64,000 bases of DNA, from positions 16,308,971 to 16,372,970 of the forward strand of contig NC_049991.1 of NCBI RefSeq assembly GCF_000003815.2, in the 5' to 3' direction. The stretch is from Branchiostoma floridae (taxonomy: Eukaryota; Chordata; Leptocardii; Amphioxiformes; Branchiostomatidae). The position numbers and the translations under genes are program-made. How positions within the stretch are numbered: the first letter of the stretch is position 1; every line of letters starts with the position of its first letter. This document shows positions 11,956-24,851 of the stretch, piece after piece. The notes beneath the pieces were generated by a model, which made no database searches, had not been told where the DNA came from, and saw only the letters and a program-made list of their open reading frames with translations.

Positions 11956-14932
11956 AACCGTGATACAACTGAGAGTGTTCCGACATGAAATGGAGATGGA
12001 AGATATACAGAGTCAATTATTGACCGAGGGTATTGTTCCATGCGAGAGAACTTAAACTAAGAATGAACCACAAAAAGCAGATAAGGACATTGCAGTGCAA
12101 AGTCGCAAGCTTTTAGGCAAAAGTACACAAATGATTAAAAGAGACGTAATGTCAGAAGAGCGCTTTAAGGTACCAACAAAACGGATAGGTACATTCTGTA
12201 ATAAGTACTTTTTGTTAAGTAGCTGACAAATTACAGACATGTATCCATTAAATCCTTCTGTGTGAAAAACCTAAATTTGTTCTGCTAGAATCGTATCGTT
12301 AACTTTTCCCACTTTTTTTTTTATTGCAAACCACGCCCGAAGGCTAATTGCAAACAAGTACAATAGTCTGTACAGAGTGTGTATACTTATCAGGGAAGGA
12401 AAATGAAAAACATAAAGGAATTAAAGAGCGATTTAGATCTATTTCTACTTGTGAAGGGTTTGACTACTTTTTTTGCATGCCGTGGGACATGAATTGTTAA
12501 ACAAGGCTTTGTAGGCTTTTCATATGACGTCATAAGCTATGTTGGATTACGTTATAATTACAGAGTACGACCGGAAAGAACAAGAAGACGTTCTTGCAGG
12601 ATCGAATTACCCGCATATATGAACACGGGAGGGGGGTATTATGATTATTAAGACGTTAATGAAAAGCCTTCGTGAACGGATTGGATGAATTAAGCAAGAA
12701 GATAGTTTTTTCCTAATCAGTAAGGTGTGAAAAGGTCGGTGAATTGTTTGAGATTTGTATGAATAATTTACTTATTTTAGAACAGTATTGTGGATATTGA
12801 CAAAAACAACGTAGTTCATCCTCCGCTGCTTTTCCTGTACAATAACTCAGAATCATCTTCTCGATTGGAATAAGGCGATTCATCAATGATGGATGATAAT
12901 CACAGAGACAGCTTGAGGCAGCTATTATGTGCTATGTCTCCACCCTGCTCCCAGAGGAATGTTTTTAAAACTTATATATAGTAATAGTCTGCAAGTCTAG
13001 TTTTTATATAAAGTTAACTGTGTAAATTTTGTAATCAAATAATTTGTAACATTTGTAAATTGGATGTAATTCAAGAACTCTGACACTGCGCTTTCCCAAT
13101 AAAATACCATCTTGAATTCTTAGATTTACAGCAGTGAAGAGGACAATGGCGTAAGGCACTGAGAACGGAAAATAGCTAAACATCTAACACAGGAGTTTAG
13201 ACATTCATACATCCAACGTTACTGCCTTTTCAGTGACGTACGTTTATAAAGCCACGAGTTTCTTTATCCAGATTCTAATCACTGATTCATATCCATGGAA
13301 CCCCCTCACATACTTCACAAGGCAAAATGGTTTACTGAAGATTGATTTCACAGCCTACAACACAAGGACGCTTTCAGTCCGGTAATAAACTTGATGATGT
13401 CTAGCACTGGAAGATCCATGAGGTTTTACGCAGTCATGACGCTTGCTTCGGTTCACAGATGTACGTTTGCCTTGTACGAGGAAACAAATCTGACTGAAAT
13501 GGACGACGGATTAGAGACCATCAGAGGCAATAGTCAGCATGAGAGCGTGACAGTTTTAGAAGAACATAATAGCTGATGCGTTTTGAACCACAGGCCCGAT
13601 AAAGAACAGGGGAGAAGGACATGGAATGTACACTTGCGTGCAAGGCCTGGTATGATGGCAAGGCCAGGACCGAAATGGCGTTTGTTGGATCCTTATCCTC
13701 CAGTCGGTACGCGGTGCGACAAGGATTTTGGCAATTCTAGTGCCTCAGACGGTCGCACGTTCGAGTAAGACTCAAGGCGGCAGGTTGAAAATTCTGTCCA
13801 AGAAAGTGCCATCCAATCACCAGCTGGGCATGTCAAGACATAAATCTTGTGATATTTCAACCTTAATGATGCTTATAATTAACAAGATCCCCGTATCTGT
13901 TCATTATCGTATCATATTCAATTAAGTCAGAAATCTTTAAATTTCAAACTTCATGACTCCTAGAAACCTCATGACTCAAATCACCATCCATGAACAAACA
14001 GTAACATGTGTGCCATGGAGTTCGGTAGATCTATAGAGCGCAATATGCTAACAAGTTTTATCATCAAGAAAGTTTGTAACCTATGAGATCTTGACTGAGG
14101 GAACATTTAAGAACGTCAAAACGTCTTATATGCTCGCACGTAAGCCATCCTAATGAAGTGAAACATGATGCATAAGCTTTGCTTTCGGCTTAATTAAAGT
14201 ACTTTTCAAGTTGGCTGGCCTCCGCGGCCAAATTGGGGTCCACTATTAGGACAGCAAATCGATTCCCCTACGAGATGCCTATCCTCACATTTTCCCACGC
14301 AGCTTTCATCCATGGTGGCCGCTGCCGTCAAAAGGAGACAGCGACGGGTAGTACAGAATACTGATGACACGGTGTGGCATTTCATTAAGGCATCTCATGG
14401 TTGCAGCTCATCTATCGTAAATTAGAGTTCTGGGTGTTATCTGTGCCTGAGGACGACCCACCTCATGGCTGTTTCGAAGAAGTCATCAGCGGCATGCAGA
14501 ACACAGTTCACCCCTGAGTTAGGCCGAGGGGTACCCCCAGCACTGGTAGACGATACATAACCACAGAGGAGGCGTATCAATGTGTATTTTGGGGCCCTGT
14601 TGGCCATTTGGGACTAATTTTCATCCAATGTGAAGTTCTATCTGAATCTAAAAATCGATCAGCGCCTTGCTCAATTCTCGCATTGTAACCTTGTTCTTTA
14701 CCTATTACAGTATTCCGTGTGCCCGTGACCTGAAAGATGAAACTAAACTGCGAAGCCGGAGGCTAATATTTTCTTGGAGTTCCTTCTGCCTGTGGCAGCT
14801 GTTCTCTACGTTAAATCGCTCCGCGACAACACATAAGTCACATAACCCAGCATCTGTCTGAGTGTACATAGATAAGCTAATTACCGCATACCGAAGCAAC
14901 ACGATGGCATTGATGACTTGCTAGTTCCACAC
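11956..14932. other. Gene-free stretch with a possible LINE tail
   Basis: No supported coding sequence. At about 12935-13115 a low-complexity segment ending CCCAATAAAATACCATCTTG looks like a retrotransposon 3' end, weakly supported. The remaining open frames are short and carry no motif. Confidence 0.4.
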
Positions 14933-15050
14933 AGTTTGGCATGTCGTCTGTTCGTAGTTTTTTTCACCGAAGCTGACTGTATTAGCAAGGAGGTTTTTAA
15001 CCTCCTTGGTATTACTAATTCAGAACTACGAGCAGATGACATGCCAAACT
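14933..15050. mobile_element. Palindromic foldback element, 118 bp
   Basis: AGTTTGGCATGTCGTCTG at the left pairs with CAGATGACATGCCAAACT at the right, and the centre is a second palindrome, AAGGAGGTTTTTAACCTCCTT. The stem covers almost the whole element. Confidence 0.8.
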
Positions 15051-15612
15051 ACATACGAATGCAGCAAAAGAAAAATAGAGATACAGCTGAAAATAGCGTT
15101 ATCCCAACTAACTTTTAAATTAATACTCCTTCAGGAGTAACAACTTACATGCACACATTCGCGATTTGACAACGATAAACAATACAATACCGGATTCTAA
15201 CCCCAAATTTATATTCACATTGAGAAAGAGAAAAGAAAATTAGATCGATAAGAATCTTGTGTATTTCACCTCCAATAATGGCTCATTTGACACTATTGTG
15301 CAAATGTCAATCCAGCTTCAAGGGAGCAGGTGCAGTGGTTCCAGCTATGTAATGAAGGGGACGCGTGGGTGTCCTTCTGTGGTTATGATACAATGGGTAG
15401 AGCTGGAAACTGACATCGAAAGTTTTATTCCAATGAGTCCCACAGATCGACATTTTACACACTCTACCTCTAATCAAAGGATATCTTTAACAATATAGAT
15501 ATTGTACATGTACACACAGTTACTTGCAAAGATTCGTTGTAAAAATACATTCTTGTCATAACGTTATACTCTCTTACGAACATTTATTCCTCTTGTGAGG
15601 ACATCTTCTTCC
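15051..15612. other. No gene seen
   Basis: AT-rich spacer between two foldback elements with no motif that I can support. Confidence 0.4.
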
Positions 15613-15810
15613 ACCTAACGTCACATTTCTAAACCGGGGCCCGGCCGGGCTGTTTGTGAAACCGAAAAATAGAAATGTAAACGTAAATATTATATAAATA
15701 ATGCCCACAACTATTCTCTTTACGTCTTGTGTAGCTTGGTGTCTTTTATAACGTACTTTTCGTTCCCGAAAGCTGCCCGGCCGGGCCTGGTTTGGGAATG
15801 TGACGTAGGT
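15613..15810. mobile_element. MITE, family C copy 1, GC-rich inverted ends
   Basis: CCTAACGTCACATTTCTAAA and CCCGGCCGGGC at the left pair with GCCCGGCCGGGC and TTTGGGAATGTGACGTAGG at the right. The interior is AT-rich. A related copy is at 40666-40851. Confidence 0.75.
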
Positions 15811-16377
15811 CTTAGGTAACCGCAACCTTGACAGAGGTTGGTAACCGCTCAGTCAGTACATGTAACGCTTTTTAATCACGACAAGCATTGATCCTGTGCT
15901 TTGTGAGGGCCCATGATAGCGGGAATTACCCAGGATGTCATCATCGCATCATCAGCAAATGAATGGCAATGTAATTGCCTTCGTCTCGTAGCTTCCCCCA
16001 GTCTGCGGCTGGCATCAGGATGATAACAGAGTTAAAATGCACTTGGAACGTGAGCTTAAGGGCTTTCTACGAAGAAGAGGAATTAAACTTGGCACAGTTA
16101 TGAGGTATTAAAAGAGGGATAAGTGTGCAAAGTTTCGTTCCTATAAGTCTGTGGAAGATGAGTCTGAGAAAACATTCGATGAAAAAAACGCGTATGCAGG
16201 ACTCGGACGATTAACTTTGTTCATTTAATTTTTTCATTCGGTCATTTTAATTTCCGCTTCACGCCCAGCTGATGTAATTTGATGTTATTCTAATATTTTC
16301 CTTCTCAGAACACGTTAAGTTCATAATTTCATCAGGTCGGGAAAATACTTAATCATAAAGTTCTTTAAGCACAACCA
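15811..16377. other. No gene seen
   Basis: Spacer between two transposon-like elements without a coding or structural signal that I can support. Confidence 0.4.
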
Positions 16378-16642
16378 TGAAATCTATTAAGACCCAGCGT
16401 TTTGATGACCATCTGTCATCTTCGTCAGGGCTCTTCTGACTGGTTTACAGTGCTCTAGAGCTAGGTGTTACAGGTTCACAGTGCACTTTGAACTACATGA
16501 TGCAGTACCAAACGTAAAGTATTGTTAATACATGTAGATATTGTCAGGTAACACCTAGCTCCAGTGCACTGTAAACCAGTCAATATAGCCCTGACAAAGA
16601 TGCCAGAAGATCATCAAAATGTTGGCTCTTAATAGATTTCAT
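16378..16642. mobile_element. Long foldback element with ~92-bp arms
   Basis: The left arm runs from ATGAAATCTATTAAGACC through GACTGGTTTACAGTGC to GAGCTAGGTGTTA. The right arm is its inverted copy at about 85-90 percent identity, from TAACACCTAGCTC to AATAGATTTCAT. The weaker pairing of CACAAC-type sequence outside both ends suggests the true termini are some 30 bases further out. Confidence 0.85.
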
Positions 16643-18969
16643 GATATTGTGAATAAACCAGTTGTGATTAAATTGATTATTTACACATTAACGTTGTTTA
16701 TCAAAATTTTATATGATTAACGTTTTGTCATGAGCAACACCATTCGTAATATGGTGGACGAACACTTGCCAGAACCCAACATGTAGTATCAACATTCTCG
16801 TTAAACATTCATAACGTATCACTCAGGTTAGGATTGGTAACACGTATTACACTTAACCTGTGCCATAGATTACAGTGAAGTTCACGTTTACAATTAATAG
16901 TAAAGCGATGACGCCTTTGACATTGTCTGTTTAATGAATGTCATAACATAAGGGTCAACGGATGAATGTGATACGAAGATTATTGAAAATTAAACCTGTG
17001 GATTTTGACGTTTCGTTAGGCTGCCATGTCATCACCTCGCCATTGTCATCACATGAAAGGTAATTAGAATTGAAGAAGAGAGAACTCGTAAGACTTCCCG
17101 TCTGAAGGTATTTCTGCCAAACGCTGCTGTAGTCGGTACGTGTGCCCAGAACAAATAGATGTTGAACAGTGTCGTATAGCCGGTACTTTAGAAGAGCAAT
17201 AGCTCGTATAGTTCTTAATCCTTTCTCGTTTCCTTGCAGTTGATCCTTTCACCTTTTCTTCAGAAATGAGTTGAGAGATTGACGACCTGAGCGCAAATCG
17301 AATCCCCATCTATAAATACATTACCCCGTAGCCATGTTCTACTCTTCGAGTTGTAAATCTGAGCCATATTTCTGTGTCGGGTCAGTTTGAAGTGCTCTAC
17401 TACCGATCAAACACAGATTGCATCCGGCGAATGACATCATTTACGACATCTCTCATCCACACGCATCCTAGTGTCCGCGGTGAGTCGTCCTTTAACCAAG
17501 ATTACACGTAACTGTTGGCGATGCGTTACTTGACATAAGGACATCTCCCTCAAGTGATATTAGACTGCCGATTTCATCAGCATTAGCTAATAGATCTCGA
17601 CTGGGCCGACATTAAACCCGATGATATATCTTTATATTGTGCACTACGTGTCGACGGCACCAATGTCGTTATCATGTGGATGTCATTGGAGAAGGGCAAC
17701 ACGTTATCATTGTCAGAGGGATTAGATCTTCATACCGTGCAACTAACAGTACGTGACAGTGGCACCAATGACATCATACTTTCGGTTAGATGTGGACGGT
17801 GTTCGGATGAGTGCACAATGTTTTCATTGTTGGAAAGTGATGCTTGTTTCACACACAATTTGCAAACATTCGAGTGATGCTATTCCCGTGTACCCAATCT
17901 ACGTATCGGCATCGGAGTCCCATAATGACTTTCTGGAGATCAAATACCTTATAGGTCCTCTGAGATATGTGGAGGCATCGGTCCAGGCCTATGGTAATGG
18001 CTGTTGGCGCCAGCTTACTTAACCAGTCAAGGTCTTCGTTTGAGGATGTTCAATACGAAATACGATCTCGGATTTAGAAAACATCAAATACCCTATCCCT
18101 TAGTCTCATGGGCTTGGGTGGGGGAGGGGGCACTTAGCAACCTACGACTGAAGTATAGACATTGCTGAAAGACTGAGGCAATATACCACTTAGGTCCATT
18201 GTTCTGTGGACAACAGTAATGGTGTGGACGCAAAAGATGCAGTTCGCAGAGTGCTTTCAAATTAACAAGAAGTCAGAGTTTGACTAAAGGAGATCATGAG
18301 TTACTCCCGGTCATTGCGTCTGGCCAGTAGTCTATGATGTCGATGGCCGTGGCTTAATTTCCCTATAGCTCGCTAATTGATTTCTCTATTGGTAAAAGCG
18401 ATTGTTCCCCTACCATGTCGACTGGACCTCTCTATGTGTTCTTCCAACCCAGTTAAGATGGTGTATAGCGTACTTTGAGAGCCGTAATGAAGGACTCAAG
18501 TACATGTACATGTATCAAAGGTGTCTCGAGAACAGCATTACTCAAACTGCTAGTATTGAAACCAAGGTTAATTTAATTGAAGGAGTCAAGACAACTCATA
18601 CCATGTCCTTTCCACCTCTGGAGTCGCCTACGTGCACTTGGACATGATGGAGAAGTCAGAATCCCACTTGTGCTTATTAAACCACCAAGAGACTTCCGCA
18701 GAGAGTATCGTTAGTGTTGGCATCGCTCCCAAAATTAATTAAAATGCACTGGTACCTGCCTGTTAATTGCCTCCCCGGCGGCCTTGTTCCTAAGGATATA
18801 TTCTTCACATGGCGTACGTGCTAGAGACCCCGAGACATTATTGCAATATACTACCGTAACAAAGAGGGCACGAGGTGGTCTCTATCGAAGTCCATATAAA
18901 GATTATATCTGTGTGTTTATGTACCGCAATATATGGTTTGCTCCCGTGTGCATAGCGATATACCCTTTC
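16643..18969. other. Gene-free stretch
   Basis: Short open frames only (for example at 17674-18022), with no recognisable domain or splice structure. Confidence 0.4.
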
Positions 18970-18971
18970 AT

Positions 18972-19056
18972 TAAGCCATGTGGTCGTATCTTACCTGCCA
19001 TAAAACCAAGTGGTCGTATCTAACCTGCCATAAAACCATGTGGTCGTATCTTAAGC
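18972..19056. repeat. 33-bp tandem repeat, about 2.6 copies
   Basis: The unit AA(G/A)CCATGTGGTCGTATCT followed by TACCTGCCATA is repeated with one or two substitutions per copy. Confidence 0.85.
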
Positions 19057-19060
19057 TCTG

Positions 19061-21083
19061 TGTTCTACTGTTTCTGCAATATTACATAATGATATTTGCA
19101 AGCGATACGTATTGAGACACAAAGAGTGGACTACATTAGGACAATAATGACTACATTGGGACAATAATGACCCACAAGAATGTGTGCTCTTCTGCACAAT
19201 GTTGAAATGTTCTTTGTATACAAGCAAATGATAGGTTTGTAGGTGGGAATTTCCAGGTTACAATTACAATTGATTTTCGCGGAAAAGAAAAAGATGTTTG
19301 CATCCCAAATATAGTGCAGAAGCTTTACATTGTCCTGAAGTAGGACCGGAATGTGCGTCAAAGCTTCAGGCAACTACACCCCAGGATCGACGAGAGTGCT
19401 GAAGAGGTGATCCGGCTTTTTTAAAAGTGCTTAATCATCAACAGAGCAACTACAGCCTGCGTCATCCTAAACAACCCACTCCCTCTTTCAGTAGTACGAA
19501 AATGCACGCCCAGTCTTTCATGCCCCGTGCACTGAAACTCTACTCAAAGAGCTGTACTGTATAGCAGATTTTATAATGTATGCGTTATCTTAACTTCACT
19601 GACAATTGTATTTTAAGTGATTTTAATCCTACCTGTGTATTATCTGGTATTATACGGTTTTTTGTTTGTACGATAATGCAGCGCCTCTGTAAGTCAACAA
19701 ATTTCCTGTACCTATTTGCATAGTGTACATGCAAGTTGAACTCTTATAAACTTAACTGAACTGAAAGTGCTCTTTGACAAGCATCCCACAGTCAAACATG
19801 CATTTCATTTGGGACCCGGGGTCTTCTACGGTAATGTGGTCTCCGGTAGGTCTTCCCCCTACTCACAATGCAAACCGAGATGACGTACTCGGATTCACAC
19901 GGGGTAATTGAATTACACGACCTTTCATTTCTGGGTCAAGACTACAAAGCAACTCCGTAATATTCTGTCGCATCTATCATACACATGGATGCGACGAATG
20001 TATCAAAGTCGCGCCCAATCTTCTTCATTTGTAGTCGTGTTCAATGGCAGGGATAAGCAACGTTTTTACCCATTCCACATCGAATTTCAATGTCAAATGA
20101 AGGTCAAACACACGATAAGCGTAGCGTAGAACCTTTCTATGTATACTTTCTAGGTACGCTATGTATACTTGCCAAGACATGGTACTGTGTGCAGTGTAGT
20201 CTACCTAACATTATATAAGGAACGATGTTTAATATATGCTATATTTGTATCTTAATCAAATCGATATCTAAATATTTGGTATCTTTACTACGATTTGTTT
20301 TGTGAAATTGTAGTTTTGCTATATTTTAGCCATAGCATGTATGGTTTTAATGATCACTTGAAGTGTAAAGATGTGACTTTTGAACAGCTCTGTTAATTCA
20401 GCCAATAACGGCACGTAAGCCGTCTTATTGGAACAAACTGAAACTAAACTGAAACCTTCCTTAAGATATAACGCAAAGTGTAAAAAAAGAACATTCAAAG
20501 CCAAAGGAAGGAGCTCCTGTAATGGCATTACACCATGACGAAGACTGCTTAGGGATTCTCCAAAATTCGATAACAGAAAGGTTCATTTTATACATCCTTG
20601 AGAGATTCCCAGTCACAAATTGCCATATATATGACGAAATTCTTTTATAACTGTACAATTAACAAACCTCATACCTTAGTTTATTTTCAGACATTTTGTG
20701 ATTTGCATGTTTCATTTGGTAGGTATTTTTAATTTCTGGCTGATTTTTTATCTTTGCATTTTCCTGCCTCTGGATCCAGACCGAGACAACTTCTCCATCT
20801 TTCTGATCTACGGTTACACCATCTTCCGCCTAACATTTCGCTACTGTATAAAAATTACTGCGGACACACACCAAGAAAACAGACACCCAGAACCTAAACA
20901 ATACCTCTGTTTTAATGGAGGTAATAAGTTTTCTGATTCATATCTAGCAGAGGAGAGTAGCTGATAGTAAGGTAGGGTCCTTTTCGTCAGGCCATCCCGC
21001 TGATTGCAACGTGAAGTTTCAACGGAGGTTCAAAGGATCTGCAGCCTCTCGTGAATGGTTGATACTCTTCTCTTATCTCTCCC
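19061..21083. other. Gene-free stretch with two likely LINE tails
   Basis: Segments ending at about 19765 (CTTAACTGAACTGAAA) and 20456 (ACTGAAACTAAACTGAAACC) look like 3' ends of CR1-like retrotransposons. No reverse-transcriptase frame was recognised. Nothing else is supported. Confidence 0.35.
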
Positions 21084-21480
21084 TCTTTCTCTTTGTATGC
21101 AAGGTCATTTAGATCTCTGGATAGAGCCGGTTCAAGGTCTGCGTCCCGAAAGACGAGTTTCTTTTTGTCTCTTTTGCCCCTCTCCCTTCTTCTATCGGTA
21201 TGCAAGGTCGTTAGATCTCCGAATGGAGCCGGTTCAAGGTCTGCGTCCCGAAAGACGAGTTTCTTTTTGTCTCTTTGCCCCTATCTCTTTTTCTTTCGGT
21301 ATGGAAGGTCACTTAGATCTTTGGATAGAGCCGGTTCAAGGTCTGCGTCCCAAAAGACGAGTTTCTTTTTGTCTCTTTGCCTCTATCTCTTTTTTCTTTC
21401 GGTATGGAAGGTCATTAGATCTCTGTATGGAGCCGATCCAAGGTCTGCGTCCCGAACGACGCGTCTCCTTTCGTGCGTGA
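21084..21480. repeat. Satellite of ~102-bp units, four copies
   Basis: GGTCTGCGTCCC recurs at 21136, 21239, 21340 and 21442, and each unit also holds TTAGATCTCTGGATAGAGCC and a pyrimidine stretch TTTCTTTTTGTCTC. Because the unit is close to a multiple of three, two overlapping frames stay open; this is a by-product and no gene is called. Confidence 0.93.
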
Positions 21481-22590
21481 AACGTCGATAGGCTCTTTGA
21501 ACATGCAATTTCCTGCTCGGAGCAGAATGGGTTTTGATGGATGGATTACTTCAATTTTAATCTAGATTTCCTTCCGCTAGTTTCCTCCCCTCCCGCCGTG
21601 AAGAACGCACACCGCCATTGTACTGCCAAAGGCAATGAACATCCTGTTAATTACAGTACACTCGTATAACCCGTCTTATCTTCCCTGTCCCAGGAATGTG
21701 TTCATCAACTTAGCTGATAAATCAGAACGCTGACTACGTGAAAGGCACAAACAATCGATTCTGTATGAATAGGACCTTAAAACATCGACTTTGCGTCAAA
21801 GTTTGCAGGATGTGGTCGCTGTATTATGACGACGCGTTCGCACACATAAAAACAAGATTACAGTTAAACGAACACAGCACGAAAACAACTTTTTAAGCAA
21901 AGTTTCAGAGATACGTATAAAGCCCTTAAAGGCGGAGAAATATTTCAGCAGATTTTAAGATCTATCAAAGGCATCGGAAACATACATTTGGCATTTACGG
22001 AAGATTTCAGCGTTTGTAAATCTAACTTAATCTGTTGTGTTTCTTTGCGTGAATTTTACATGTATTTTAGTATGCCGAAAAGACAACTTAAATGTCTCAA
22101 AAATATTTTCTGTCAAAACGGACAAATACCGTTTCTCTAGATCTGTTACAAAATACATGTTAACCGGCTAAGTCAAATGTAATAATCCTTTGTCTGCAGC
22201 TGGTGTTAGATAAAACATTGCGTCATCTGTTTTATAACAGTGGCAAGATTTACAGTCAAAACTGAAAATTATTGCGCTTTCTGGTACAAAATGTTATGTT
22301 TATACCTCAGCAAATACAAATACAATACAATACAAAGTCAAATACAATAATCTTTTGTGTTTTTTAGCTATTCCGAAAGCGTTTGACGTATTCAAACTTT
22401 CTGTGCACAAGGTTAAATTCGAACAGGGGAGAACCTCTCACGGTTAGTTTATATGCGCTATTTTACGTTATATGAAATGTTGCGGATACCATGGTCAATA
22501 TTGACCGAAGGATGCCATATATATAATTTATTTCGAACCGTCATTTACGCAAAGAAGGGAAGACCTCCCCCGTTAATATATTTGCCAAGA
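21481..22590. other. No gene seen; diverged edge of the next satellite
   Basis: From about 22465 onward the sequence resembles degenerate copies of the 115-bp unit. Before that I see nothing to annotate. Confidence 0.4.
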
Positions 22591-23594
22591 CGTATATGAA
22601 ATGTTGCGTATTTCATTTGAACATACGACATGTTTATTCTTTGAATCCGCGCAGTTTAAGCGAACTAGGGGAGACCTCTGCCAAAACGTATATGAAATGT
22701 TGCGTATTTCTGTAAAACATACAACAAGTTTAATCTTTGAATCCTCGGGAGACCACCCCCGTTTAGCTTATATGTTGTCAAAACGTATATGAAATGTTGC
22801 GTATTTCTGTAAAACATACAACATGTTTAATCTTTGAATCCGCGCAGTTTAAGCGAACTATGGGAGACCTCCCCCGTTTAGCTTATATGCTGCCAAAACG
22901 TATATGAAATGTTGCGTATTTCTGTTGAACATACGACATGTTTAATCTTTGAATCCGCGCAGTTTAAGCGAACTAGGGGAGACCTCCCCCGTTTAGCTTA
23001 TATGTTGCCAAAACTTGACGTATATGAAATGTTGCGTATTTCTGTAAAACATACGACATGTTTAATCTTTGAATCCGCGCAGTTTAAGCGAACTAGGGGA
23101 GACCTCCCTTGTTTAGCTTATATGTTGCCAAGACGTATATGAAATGTTGCCTATTTCTGTTGTACATACGACATGTTTAATATTTAAATCCACGCAGTTT
23201 AAGCGAACTAGGGGAGACCTCCCCCGTTTAGCTTTTATGTTGTCAAGACGTATATGAAATGTTGCGTATTTCTGTAAAACATACAACATGTTTAATCTTT
23301 AAATCTGCGCAGTTTAAGCGAACTAGGGGAGACCTCCCCCGTTTAGCTTATATGCTGCCAAAACGTATATGAAATGTTGCGTATTTCTGTTGAACATACG
23401 ACATGGTTAATCTTTGAATCCGCGCAGTTTAAGCGAACTAGGGGAGACCTCCCCCGTTTACCTTATATGTTGCCAAGACGTATATGAAATGTTGCGTATT
23501 TCTGTTGAACATACGACATGTTTAATCTTTGAATCCGCGTAGCTTAAGCAAACTTGGCTAATACCGTCTCAAAGGTTTTATGAAACGTTGCCTT
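22591..23594. repeat. Satellite of 115-bp units, about nine copies
   Basis: CGTATATGAAATGTTGC recurs at 22591, 22687, 22784, 22899, 23019, 23134, 23249, 23364 and 23479. Spacing is 115 bp for most, 120 once, and 96-97 for the first two, which carry internal deletions. Other fixed phrases are ACATACGACATGTTTAATCT and TTTAAGCGAACTAGGGGAGA. Copies at the edges are more diverged, as expected for unequal exchange. Confidence 0.97.
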
Positions 23595-24851
23595 TTTCTG
23601 CTGAACATACGGCATGTTTGAAGCGCAGCTTCTGCGAACAGGAGGAGACCCTTTCCTTTTTATTTTATACCGCATATATGTTCTGAAATTCCAGGGTCTA
23701 AATCAGGGTGAGGCCGCCTGTTTTCTTTGTGGCAAGTTGACACTCGAGCTAAGAGACGGTAGAAATCCCGACTACTGCTATGAATATCTCCGCGACTCAA
23801 CCTCTGCTTGAAGAATAAGGATGTAGTAGGTATAACGTTTTGTGCAGTGAGTTGTGTTTTCTCCATAAAACGGCAAGCAGTTCTTACTACAGGTAAATGT
23901 ACGAAATATGTTTATTTCTTTAGCTACAAGCAAGCGTCGAGAAAGAACAGTTTGTGCACACAGGCGGTGTCTTCTGGTGTTGCTCGTGTTTGTTTGGGTT
24001 AATTATGGTGATATGCGTGGGCAGGCAAGATGTAAATTTATTCAGCGTTATTTCGTACTCGCCATGGGGCGCACGCCTCCGTCCGTCCAAGGAGGTTGAA
24101 CTTCCTTGGTCCGTCTGTGGCACAGCTGTGTCATGTGATAGGATGTATCCAATGGCAGAAAAGAGTGGGGGGTTCAAATTTACGGGCCATACGTACGACA
24201 AGGAGCGGTTATTTTCCAGGCGTTCATTTTTTAAGAGAAGTATTGAAGAAAGTTTGGGCCTGTTCTAGCCCGCAAGTTGTGGCCGCGACACCGCTTTTAC
24301 CGCCTAGGACCCCCGGTGACGGAATTTGACTCAAAGATACGAGGTGGCTATCATTCTGTACAAGCTGTTGTTGTTAGAAATCGACACAGAATGGAAATCA
24401 CGGCCCTAGTACCATCCGGATTAATAGAAGCCGACACTGCAAGCTGAACATGTTTCGCGTTCACAGAATCCAGGACCATCCAACAGCACGAGTCATATCG
24501 GCCACTACTCTAGATCTTACCGGATTCTTATTCCTGTGGTGACCAGATGGAACTGTACATGTGTGCTCTTTTTAACTTACGCCGAGACGCTTCACCCGAC
24601 ACTGGAAATGGGACTGTGGACTGCTGCACGGAATTGCGCAACCGTTGTGATTGTTTCAACTGCCGACTACATCAGAATGAAAGGCCACAAATACTTAGTA
24701 GGCTGTAGTTTTTTTTTACTTTTCCATGTAATATTTTCTCGTAATTCAATAAAATTTCAAAGTTTCATCCATTGTATTTTCTTGCTTTGAAATGTGCTAA
24801 TGATTATTCTCCTAAAATGGCACTTATCCACACGTTATAATCAACTTAATG
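23595..24851. other. No gene seen
   Basis: Contains a short palindrome CCAAGGAGGTTGAACTTCCTTGG at 24088-24110 (longer form of the stem centre at 14993), here described by its arms CCAAGGA and TCCTTGG. Open frames at 23908-24268 show no domain. Confidence 0.35.

Noticed and set aside
21055..21491. Two overlapping repetitive plus-strand frames
   Set aside because: Produced by a satellite unit of about 102 bp; no start context, splice site or family.
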